From Flavobacterium sp. WV_118_3 (GTDB lineage: Bacteria; Bacteroidota; Bacteroidia; Flavobacteriales; Flavobacteriaceae), in contig NZ_CP156060.1 in assembly GCF_039778605.1 (NCBI RefSeq), positions 2,294,001-2,358,000 on the forward strand: 64,000 nt of DNA, in the 5' to 3' direction. Below, one piece after another: positions 37,970-45,625 of this stretch (the first letter of the stretch is position 1; every line of letters begins with the position of its first letter). The position numbers were made by a program, and so were the translations under genes. The notes beneath the pieces were generated by a model that ran no database searches, was not told where the DNA came from, and was given only the letters and a program-made list of their open reading frames with translations.

Positions 37970-39433
37970 CTATTGCTTTACGATTTTAGTCCAGCTTTTG
38001 TTTCCATCGACTGTTGTTACCGCTACCAGATATACCCCACTACTCAAACGACTACAGTCTAAAGAAGCCATTGTTGCATTCGGTTTTTCGGTTCCTACCA
38101 AGGCACCACTAAGCGTATAAATCTGGATCTCCTGAATAACCTGATCCGGCAATGTCAAATATACTTTATCCTGAACCGGATTCGGATAAACCGCTATCGT
38201 TTTTGCATTATGATCATCGGTACTTAAAACCTGGCCATTCCGGTATAATTTAGCGACAGCTGTCGTTCCCGTACCAATACCAGTGATCAAAACATCCTGA
38301 TCGCCATCATTATCCACATCGGCAAATACAATATTTCCGGTGGAATGCGAGGTAAACGGCATATCTTCCATTTTTATATAACCACCCGTTCCATCATTCA
38401 GATATAAATTCGCCTCCTGTATGTTGTTTCCAACCGTCGTTTCGGAATATTTCCGCCCCATCGAAAGAATATCCTGGTAACCATCATTATTCACATCCGC
38501 AAAAGCGATCGCCAAATTATCGCCTATCCCTACAAATGGCATTCCTTCCGCCATTGTAAAATTCGCATTTCCGTCATTATAATACAATTGCATACGGAAC
38601 CAAAGTGCCGGATTACCGGACGACGAAGGCATATTCCCGGCTATCAGTAAATCCTGATCGCCATCGTTATCCACATCCGCCAAAGCCACCTTTCCCAATA
38701 AAGCCGTTATAGCCGGTTGCGGATGATGTGCAAAAACGCCATCTCCCTGATTTAGAAATATTCTGATATTAGTAGCCGTAGCATTAATACCAACTTTTCC
38801 CGATGTTACAATATCCTGTTTCCCATCGCCATTCACATCGGCCACTACCACAGAAGCCAGATACATACCGTAGGATTCCAATCCGCTTTGAAGATTACGC
38901 GTAAATACTCCAGTCCCGTCATTGGTATATAACGCCATCGCAAAACCATTACTGGTGTACATTCCGGTTATCAGAATATCCTGATCGCCATCGTTATCAA
39001 AATCGGCCATATTCACATCACCATTCATTGTCCCGATAAAGTTCGAATTTGGCGACAAACTAAAGTTGCCGGCTCCGTCATTTAAATATAATTTTGTATT
39101 TACGCCGTTGGCATTTCCCGAAACTATTAAATCCGGAAAGCCATCTCCATTCACATCGCCAAAAGCAGTACCGCCTTCACGACTTTTAATAAATGTTTGA
39201 TCATCGTGTAAAGTAAAATGACCGGTTCCGTCGTTTTTATACATCCGGCTACTACCGGCATTCGGACTTCCACCCATGGCGAATAAATCCAGATCGCCAT
39301 CGCCATCAATATCAGCAAACTTACAGGTACTATATTGAACCGGAACAATTCCGGAATTGGAAACCAGGGTGAAATTTTGAGTAAATGCGCTAAGAGAACT
39401 TAATAGCGTAAAAGCAAGTAGTGTTTTTTTCAT
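37970..39433 (-). CDS. FG-GAP/VCBS repeat protein with T9SS type A sorting domain
   Basis: A 487-residue exported protein. A signal peptide (MKKTLLAFTLLSSLSAFTQ) is followed by seven FG-GAP/VCBS units with calcium-binding cores: IDGDGDLD, VNGDGFPD, FDNDGDQD, VNGDGKQD, VDNDGDQD, VNNDGYQD and VDNDGDQD. Seven such units fit one integrin-like seven-bladed beta-propeller. The C-terminal 75 residues (VYPNPVQDKVYL, ending SWTKIVKQ) are a T9SS type A sorting signal. It is probably a cell-surface protein that binds calcium; the ligand is unknown. Confidence 0.92.
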   Translation of the reverse strand: MKKTLLAFTLLSSLSAFTQNFTLVSNSGIVPVQYSTCKFADIDGDGDLDLFAMGGSPNAGSSRMYKNDGTGHFTLHDDQTFIKSREGGTAFGDVNGDGFPDLIVSGNANGVNTKLYLNDGAGNFSLSPNSNFIGTMNGDVNMADFDNDGDQDILITGMYTSNGFAMALYTNDGTGVFTRNLQSGLESYGMYLASVVVADVNGDGKQDIVTSGKVGINATATNIRIFLNQGDGVFAHHPQPAITALLGKVALADVDNDGDQDLLIAGNMPSSSGNPALWFRMQLYYNDGNANFTMAEGMPFVGIGDNLAIAFADVNNDGYQDILSMGRKYSETTVGNNIQEANLYLNDGTGGYIKMEDMPFTSHSTGNIVFADVDNDGDQDVLITGIGTGTTAVAKLYRNGQVLSTDDHNAKTIAVYPNPVQDKVYLTLPDQVIQEIQIYTLSGALVGTEKPNATMASLDCSRLSSGVYLVAVTTVDGNKSWTKIVKQ

Positions 39434-39711
39434 ATAGTATTTTTAGTTAACCATTCGTCATTCAAAATTGGATATTCCGCCAGACCGCTATAATTGCACT
39501 TCCACCTCTACTATTTCGTCCCCAACGTTTAAAAACAATCATGCGTAGGCCTCAAATGTAACTAAAAAAGTTAAAAACTAAACTATATACATTTTTTTAA
39601 CAATTAAAACACTTTAATTACAACAAAAACAAAACAATAATTAAAAAAAAATCAACCCGACCTTATTATATCACAATGCCGAGAAAATAAATTAAAAAAA
39701 CAATCGGGTAT
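39434..39711. other. Intergenic region with a promoter for the FG-GAP gene
   Basis: The region holds a minus-strand -7 box TACATTTG at 39553-39560 that would give a leader of about 110 nt for the FG-GAP gene. The rest is AT-rich and shows no open reading frame. Confidence 0.55.
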
Positions 39712-39745
39712 AAAAAAACCGCCCTGGAATTCCAAGGCGGTTTTC
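39712..39745 (-). terminator. Terminator of the DUF1573 gene
   Basis: A stem AAAACCGCC...GGCGGTTTT with an extra GGAATTCC self-complementary core. Read on the minus strand it is followed by a T-run. Confidence 0.88.
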
Positions 39746-39769
39746 GCATTTCAATCTAATAATTATGAA

Positions 39770-40180
39770 CTAAATAACTGTTCCTTTGAATACAAGTACT
39801 TTTGGTGCTTCTTCTGCATTGGTTGTTACCGTTACCGTTTTGGTAAACACCCCTTTTGCAGCAGCGTTAAAAGTAGCAGTGATTTTTGCGTTTCCGTTTG
39901 GTGCGATTGGCGTTTTCGTATAATCCGTTGCCGTACATCCGCAAGACGCTTTTACATTGGTAATGATCACAGCAGTTTTTCCGGTGTTTTTAAATTCGAA
40001 ATCGATTTTAGCTGGTTTTCCTTGTGGGATCTCTCCTAAATCAATTGTCTCACTTTTCCATTGGATTGGTGATCCTGCATTTACTGAAACAGTAACTGTT
40101 TCGTTTGTTTTTACCGGGTTACCAGCAAATGACATTAATCCTAATGCTAGTGCTAAAACTGAAAGTTTGATCAATTTCAT
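39770..40180 (-). CDS. DUF1573 domain-containing exported protein
   Basis: A 136-residue exported protein. The signal peptide (residues 1-20, ending LMSFAG) is followed by one DUF1573 Ig-like domain of about 100 residues, with the hallmark FEFKNTGKTAVIITNVKASCGCT near residue 75 (quoted here as FKNTGKTAVIITNV and ASCGCT) and an ending VLVFKGTVI. Such domains are abundant and uncharacterised in Bacteroidota. It is divergent from the histidine kinase gene and shares the 171-bp spacer that contains TGTTAA half-sites. Confidence 0.93.
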   Translation of the reverse strand: MKLIKLSVLALALGLMSFAGNPVKTNETVTVSVNAGSPIQWKSETIDLGEIPQGKPAKIDFEFKNTGKTAVIITNVKASCGCTATDYTKTPIAPNGNAKITATFNAAAKGVFTKTVTVTTNAEEAPKVLVFKGTVI

Positions 40181-40257
40181 AATTTTGTGGTTTTAATTAT
40201 TATTATTTTGTTGGTTCATTGTGATAGTTCAAAAGTATCTCAGTCTTGCCAGGATTG

Positions 40258-40299
40258 CTGTTAACCGTTTTTAAAAGTTTGTTAATGACTTGTTAACAG
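40258..40299. promoter_or_regulatory. Three TGTTAA half-sites, candidate response-regulator operator
   Basis: CTGTTAA at 40258, TTGTTAA at 40279 and TTGTTAA at 40290, spaced 21 and 11 bp, that is two turns and one turn of DNA. The outer two also form an inverted repeat CTGTTAAC / GTTAACAG. A -7-like TATATTTT follows at 40311. Confidence 0.5.
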
Positions 40300-40351
40300 G
40301 TCAAAAAAAGTATATTTTTCAGTAATATTACATCATTCAACAGTACCGATT

Positions 40352-41611
40352 TTGAAAATTAACCGACTAAACAGTATCATTATTCTCGGATTGATAGCCA
40401 TTGTGGGAATTATCATCGCACAATTGCTTTGGACCAAAGAGGCTTTTAATCTGGAAGAAAAGAAGTTCACTCAAAAAGTACATATCGCATTACTCGAAGT
40501 CGCTAAAAAACTTTACGAAGGTAAGAATCATGAACTTCCGGCCAACAGTCCGATTAATAAAGTGTCTAATGACTATTATATCGTTAATGTCGACAATGAT
40601 TTTGAACCGGAAATACTCGAATATTATTTAAAAACGGTTTTTAAAAAGTTTAATATTACCACCGATTTCGAATATGCCATGTACAATTGCGAAAGTGATG
40701 AAATGGTTTATGGAAATTATGTCGCGATTAGCGACACTTCTAAAAAGGAGAATTCAGTTTATTTCCCAAAACACAAAAACCTGGTCTATTATTTTGCCGT
40801 TCGCTTTCCCAATGAAACGTCCTATCTTTTCAGTTCCCTGAAATTTTGGTTTATACTTTCTTTTGCCCTGATTGTGATCCTGATTGTCTATGTATATTCC
40901 ATTTTCACGCTATTACAGCAGAAAAAATATTCGGAGTTACAACGCGATTTTATTAATAATATGACGCATGAGTTTAAAACACCACTTTCTTCGATTTTGA
41001 TTGCCTCAAATTACCTCAGCAAACAGGAACCGATACAAAAGGACCCAAAACTGGATAAATATGCTGCTATCATTATTGAACAGAGTAAAAAACTGAACCA
41101 TCATATCGAAAAAATATTGAATATTGCGAAGTCGGACGATACACCATTAAAACTACAAAAAAATGACATTCTGTTGGCTTCCGTATTACAGGATGTCACC
41201 GAAAATATACAATTGCGTTATCCGGAGGCACATATTACAGTGGCAAACCCCGACGAATCGTTACAGATTTATGGCGATGAATTCCATTTTACCAATATTG
41301 TGTACAACCTGATCGATAACGCTGTAAAATATTGCGAAATCGCCCCGGAAATTCATATTACTGTTAGCCGGGAAGCCCATCGCGTCCGACTGGTATTTAC
41401 CGATAACGGAATTGGTATTTCTCAAAAAAATATTTCTTTTATATTTGACAAGTTCTACCGGATTCCAAGCACAAAAAGTAACGAAGTGACCGGTTTCGGA
41501 TTAGGATTGTACTATGTACATAAAATCTGCAAGCTTCATAACTGGAAAATAACCGCCAAAAGTCACCTAGGAAAAGGAACAACCATAACCCTGTTAATAC
41601 CTGAAAAATAA
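40352..41611 (+). CDS. Two-component sensor histidine kinase
   Basis: A 419-residue membrane kinase that starts with a TTG at 40352. Transmembrane segments at about 9-27 and 166-186 enclose a periplasmic sensor of about 140 residues with no recognised fold. The cytoplasmic part has the phospho-acceptor His206 in NNMTHEFKTPLSS and the ATP-binding boxes NLIDNAVKYC, DNGIGI and GFGLGLYYV. The response regulator gene overlaps its stop by one base (TAATG at 41609). No signal can be named. Confidence 0.95.
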   Translation: MKINRLNSIIILGLIAIVGIIIAQLLWTKEAFNLEEKKFTQKVHIALLEVAKKLYEGKNHELPANSPINKVSNDYYIVNVDNDFEPEILEYYLKTVFKKFNITTDFEYAMYNCESDEMVYGNYVAISDTSKKENSVYFPKHKNLVYYFAVRFPNETSYLFSSLKFWFILSFALIVILIVYVYSIFTLLQQKKYSELQRDFINNMTHEFKTPLSSILIASNYLSKQEPIQKDPKLDKYAAIIIEQSKKLNHHIEKILNIAKSDDTPLKLQKNDILLASVLQDVTENIQLRYPEAHITVANPDESLQIYGDEFHFTNIVYNLIDNAVKYCEIAPEIHITVSREAHRVRLVFTDNGIGISQKNISFIFDKFYRIPSTKSNEVTGFGLGLYYVHKICKLHNWKITAKSHLGKGTTITLLIPEK

Positions 41612-42300
41612 TGTCAAAATATAAAATCCTATACGCTGAAGACGATGAAACCCTGGCTTTTCTAACCAAAGATAATTTGGAACTAAATGGTTATGCCGTT
41701 TTTCATTGTCCGAACGGGGAAAATTGTCTCGAACAATTTAAATCAGGTTCTTTTGACATTTGTATTTTGGATATTATGATGCCGAAAATCGACGGTTTTG
41801 AACTGGCTTCTGCCATTCGGCAAATCGATACAGAGATCCCGATCATCTTTCTTTCGGCTAAAACCTTAAAAGAAGATCGGATTAAAGGATTACGTCTGGG
41901 TGCCGATGATTATCTTGTAAAGCCTTTTAGCATCGAGGAATTGTTGCTAAAAATTGAGATTTTTCTAAAACGCTCGCAAAAGAAAGTCTTACCCGAAAAA
42001 AACAGCTATACTGTTGGCGCTTTTGAGTTTGATGCTGAAAATTATACCTTGAGTAAGGGTTCATCAAAAACAGTATTGACACAACGCGAAGCCGAGCTTT
42101 TAAAATTATTCCTGGATAACAAAAATACCGTACTGAAACGGGAACAGATACTCACGGCCTTATGGGGTACCGATGATTATTTTATGGGGCGTAGTCTTGA
42201 TGTTTTTATCTCCAGACTTCGCAAACTGTTATCGGAAGAAGACGGTATACAAATAGAAAACCTGCATGGTATCGGTTTTAAATTTAATATCAAAGCCTAA
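41611..42300 (+). CDS. OmpR-family response regulator
   Basis: A 229-residue regulator. The receiver domain (1-120) has acidic residues E10-D11-D12, the phospho-acceptor Asp54 in CILDIMMPK and Lys104 in LVKPF. A winged-helix output domain (about 130-229) ends with LHGIGFKFN, typical of OmpR/PhoB proteins. It is coupled to the kinase by an overlapping stop/start and its end lies 5 bp from the convergent radical SAM gene with no terminator in between. Confidence 0.95.
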   Translation: MSKYKILYAEDDETLAFLTKDNLELNGYAVFHCPNGENCLEQFKSGSFDICILDIMMPKIDGFELASAIRQIDTEIPIIFLSAKTLKEDRIKGLRLGADDYLVKPFSIEELLLKIEIFLKRSQKKVLPEKNSYTVGAFEFDAENYTLSKGSSKTVLTQREAELLKLFLDNKNTVLKREQILTALWGTDDYFMGRSLDVFISRLRKLLSEEDGIQIENLHGIGFKFNIKA

Positions 42301-42305
42301 ATATA

Positions 42306-44507
42306 CTACAATACCAAAAGTCCGGAACTTCGTAAGGTATTGATTGGCTTTGAATACCAGAATAATTCAAAATCTTCACGATCTGCATTTTCATAATCGG
42401 CTTTTACCTCGTTAAATGTGAATATTTTATTTTGAGTGACCGAAATTTTGGATAGAACTGTTGTTAGCCAATCGGCATCATCTTTATTAACCTGAATCGC
42501 AAAACTTTCTTTTTTATCGTGAAAAGTCAGACTTGCCATTTCAAACTGCCTTCCTTTTTTATTTTTGGTAAAATACGACACGACCGGTTTACCCCCTGTC
42601 CAGACAATTTTAGCCGTTGGTTTTACGGTAAAAGTATCCTCATTCTGTAAAGCATTGTAAATATAATCCGGCGAAACTTTTGTTCGCGGTACTTTAAAAT
42701 CAAACCAATCCTGCAAAGGGTAATCAAAACAGATTCCATGCATATAATTAAACAAGGATTTTTTTAATCCAAAACTGAACTTATCGTGATTCGTACCGGT
42801 TCTATCAACATGAGCAATATCATTGTTGGCAAACGATCCGATTGTCTCCGTTTCTTTTAGTACACCAAATTTTTCGGGATACATTCCTACCGGACTATGT
42901 GCCGTCATCGCAAATTGATGCCAAAATCCGGATTGTAGAATTCCAAGTTCGAATAATTGCCGTACCATTTCCAGACTATCGATAGTTTCCTGTGCCGTTT
43001 GCGTCGGAAAGCCATACATCAGGTACGCATGTACCATAATTCCGGCTTCGGTAAAATTGCGATTTACCCGGGCAACCTGCGCTACCGTCACTCCTTTCTG
43101 AATCAACTCCAGTAAACGGTCGGAAGCCACTTCCAATCCGCCGGAAACAGCAATACAACCGGACGCTTTTAACAGCAAACACAAGTCTTTGGTAAAGCTT
43201 TTTTCAAACCGGATATTGGTCCACCAGGTCACCGCCAGTTTTCGTTTTAATATCTCCAGTGCTACTGCGCGCATCAAGGCAGGCGGTGCTGCTTCGTCTA
43301 CAAAATGGAAGCCATTTTGCCCGGTTTGCGCAATCAGCTCCTCCATTCTATCCACTAACATTTTGGCCGCGACAGGTTCGTAAACTTTAATATAGTCCAA
43401 TGAAATATCGCAAAAAGTACATTTCCCCCAATAGCATCCATGTGCCATCGTGAGTTTATTCCAGCGTCCGTCACTCCACATTCGGTGCATTGGATTTACA
43501 ATTTCAATAACCGAAATATAACGATCCAGCAACAGATCGGTATAATCCGGTGTTCCCACTTCCGATTGTTTGTAATCCCGACAGGCTGCGTTATTGCTAT
43601 AAACCACCTTACCTTCGTCCAGTATAAAGGTTCGTTTCAGTTCATCTTTACTGATTTTGCCTGCTACATAGGCGATCATGTTTTCTACCGGTGCTTCTCC
43701 GTCGTCGAGTGTAATAAAATCAAAGAACTCCATTACCCTGACATCCGTTAACGATCGTAATTCCGTATTGGGGAAACCACCTCCCATCGCTACTTTAATT
43801 TCCGGTCGGTGTTTTTTAATCCATTGGGCACATCGGAAGGCACTGTACAAATTGCCTGGAAAAGGGACTGAAAAAGCTACAATTTTCGGATTTATTACAT
43901 TCAACCTTTCTTCCAATAACTGTAAGGTAATTTTATCGATATAAGTATATTCCTGATGAAGATAGTTGTACAATTCGTCAAAAGAATTGGCCGAACGTCC
44001 CAATCGCTCTGCATAACGACTAAAACCAAAATTAGGATCGATACATTCTACGATCAGATCGGAAATATCTTCCAGATAAAGCGTTGCCAAATGTTTGGCC
44101 TTATCCTGTGTTCCCATGGTACCAAAAGCCCAATCCAATTCTTCCAATTGTGCAAAACGAGACGCTTCCGGAAGGAAATCCTCCTGACATATCAAATGTG
44201 CCAACGTCGGATTTTTCCCCTGAAGAAACAAAATAACCGAATCAATCGTTTTGATATATTCATCCTGTAACGCTATAATCCGCTGACAGTTATCTGATAA
44301 CGTTTCTGTTTTCCGTTCGCTTTCGGCAAACATTTGGGTTAGCCCTTCTTTTGAAAACAATTTTAAGATAACTTCAATCCCCAAATCCGCCTGAAAGGAG
44401 GAAATATTTTTGGTATTCAGGAATCCCTTTACATAGGCCGTGCCCGGATATGGGGTATTGAGCTGCGTAAAAGGTGGTGTGATCAGAAAAATTGTTGTCG
44501 GCTTCAT
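42306..44507 (-). CDS. B12-binding domain radical SAM protein
   Basis: A 733-residue enzyme. The N-terminal part (about 1-300) has a cobalamin-binding-like domain (FLITPPFTQLNTPYPG, NPKIVAFSVPFPGN, AMGGGFPNTELRSL). The radical SAM motif CYWGKCTFC is near residue 360, followed by GGLEVASDRLLELIQKGV and YLMYGFPTQTAQET. The C-terminal 130 residues are unassigned. Members of this group do methylation or rearrangement chemistry on varied substrates; the target here cannot be read, and the neighbours (kinase pair, K+ channel) do not suggest one. Confidence 0.9.
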   Translation of the reverse strand: MKPTTIFLITPPFTQLNTPYPGTAYVKGFLNTKNISSFQADLGIEVILKLFSKEGLTQMFAESERKTETLSDNCQRIIALQDEYIKTIDSVILFLQGKNPTLAHLICQEDFLPEASRFAQLEELDWAFGTMGTQDKAKHLATLYLEDISDLIVECIDPNFGFSRYAERLGRSANSFDELYNYLHQEYTYIDKITLQLLEERLNVINPKIVAFSVPFPGNLYSAFRCAQWIKKHRPEIKVAMGGGFPNTELRSLTDVRVMEFFDFITLDDGEAPVENMIAYVAGKISKDELKRTFILDEGKVVYSNNAACRDYKQSEVGTPDYTDLLLDRYISVIEIVNPMHRMWSDGRWNKLTMAHGCYWGKCTFCDISLDYIKVYEPVAAKMLVDRMEELIAQTGQNGFHFVDEAAPPALMRAVALEILKRKLAVTWWTNIRFEKSFTKDLCLLLKASGCIAVSGGLEVASDRLLELIQKGVTVAQVARVNRNFTEAGIMVHAYLMYGFPTQTAQETIDSLEMVRQLFELGILQSGFWHQFAMTAHSPVGMYPEKFGVLKETETIGSFANNDIAHVDRTGTNHDKFSFGLKKSLFNYMHGICFDYPLQDWFDFKVPRTKVSPDYIYNALQNEDTFTVKPTAKIVWTGGKPVVSYFTKNKKGRQFEMASLTFHDKKESFAIQVNKDDADWLTTVLSKISVTQNKIFTFNEVKADYENADREDFELFWYSKPINTLRSSGLLVL

Positions 44508-44570
44508 TGGCGATACATCATTGAGACTGCAAAAGTATTATATTTTAAAGAAATAAATACGGATTACGCC

Positions 44571-45527
44571 CTACAACTGTATCTTTTCGATGGCGTTCAG
44601 TTTATCCACATACAGTATTGTCTCATCACTATCACGGTCGGCTTCAAACATCGGTAAAAAACGGGCGTCATAAATTACTTCGCGTAAAGTATACGAAGTG
44701 CGTTTTACGACGGTAGTACTAAACATATCGTCAAAAACTTTCACAAAAATCAGAATTTCGCCTTTCTGATTTTTATAATCCGCTTCGGTAAAGGTATATA
44801 ATGGACTATTTTCGGTAATGGGATGTACCAACGTCCAGCTTAATGTTAGCATATTAATTTTGTCCAATTCGAGATCAAGTGAAAAAAACTTATTGACTTT
44901 TTTACCGTCTTCTTCCAGACTTAATCCAATTGTTGCCTTAGCTTCGGCTTCCATCAGGTTGGTATTCTTATAGGGTGTCATTCGCAGCATTAACGCTTTT
45001 CCTTCTTTATAAGGCGCAATGACCGCATTATCCGAAAAACGGATCAAAGCTTTGGGCTTACTGAACCTTCCGTAAAATAAACCGGTAGCAATAGCGAAGC
45101 TCAACAATCCGAATAAGGCTTCGACTGAAGCGACAAAACTGGTCATAAAACCGGTCGGACTAATATGTCCGTAACCTACAGTAGTAAAGGTCTGCGCACT
45201 AAAAAAGAACGCCTGCCCAAACTGATCAACATCTGTATTGGCATTAATTCCTTGTAAATGTTGTACACCAAGTAAAAAATAAATACAGGCAAAAATAAAA
45301 TTTACGATCAGATAAAAGGCGAAAATGATAAACATAAATTTCCAGCGTGGTACATCGATCATCGCATGGTACCAACTGATACGCTCTGTTATACCGATTC
45401 CCACTTTCCGGACATTGGCATTTCCATCTTTGTTTACAAATCGTGCCCCATAAATGGAAGCATTACTCCCAAAACCGGTATTTTCATCTGCTTTAGCTCT
45501 GGAACTGATGCGCTTTAGGAATGCCAT
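44571..45527 (-). CDS. Inward-rectifier type potassium channel (Kir family)
   Basis: A 318-residue channel. The transmembrane helix at about 65-85, the pore helix and selectivity filter TVGYG (116-120), and the second helix at about 128-150 are followed by a C-terminal IRK-type beta domain (about 160-318). The N-terminal slide helix region is WYHAMIDVPRWKF. It should be a K+-selective tetramer of KirBac type. It stands alone on the minus strand between carB and the radical SAM gene. Confidence 0.95.
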   Translation of the reverse strand: MAFLKRISSRAKADENTGFGSNASIYGARFVNKDGNANVRKVGIGITERISWYHAMIDVPRWKFMFIIFAFYLIVNFIFACIYFLLGVQHLQGINANTDVDQFGQAFFFSAQTFTTVGYGHISPTGFMTSFVASVEALFGLLSFAIATGLFYGRFSKPKALIRFSDNAVIAPYKEGKALMLRMTPYKNTNLMEAEAKATIGLSLEEDGKKVNKFFSLDLELDKINMLTLSWTLVHPITENSPLYTFTEADYKNQKGEILIFVKVFDDMFSTTVVKRTSYTLREVIYDARFLPMFEADRDSDETILYVDKLNAIEKIQL

Positions 45528-45578
45528 AGTAATTTTTAAGTAAAGCTAATAAAAAATCAGTTTGAAAGCTACTTCAAT

Positions 45579-45611
45579 AAAAAAGCCCCACTGTAGCAGT
45601 GAGGCTTTGGA
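45579..45611 (-). terminator. Terminator of carB
   Basis: A stem AAAGCC-x-CACTG / CAGTG-x-GGCTTT with a 3-nt loop; on the minus strand it is followed by TTTTTT. Confidence 0.9.
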
Positions 45612-45625
45612 TAAATATAATATTA

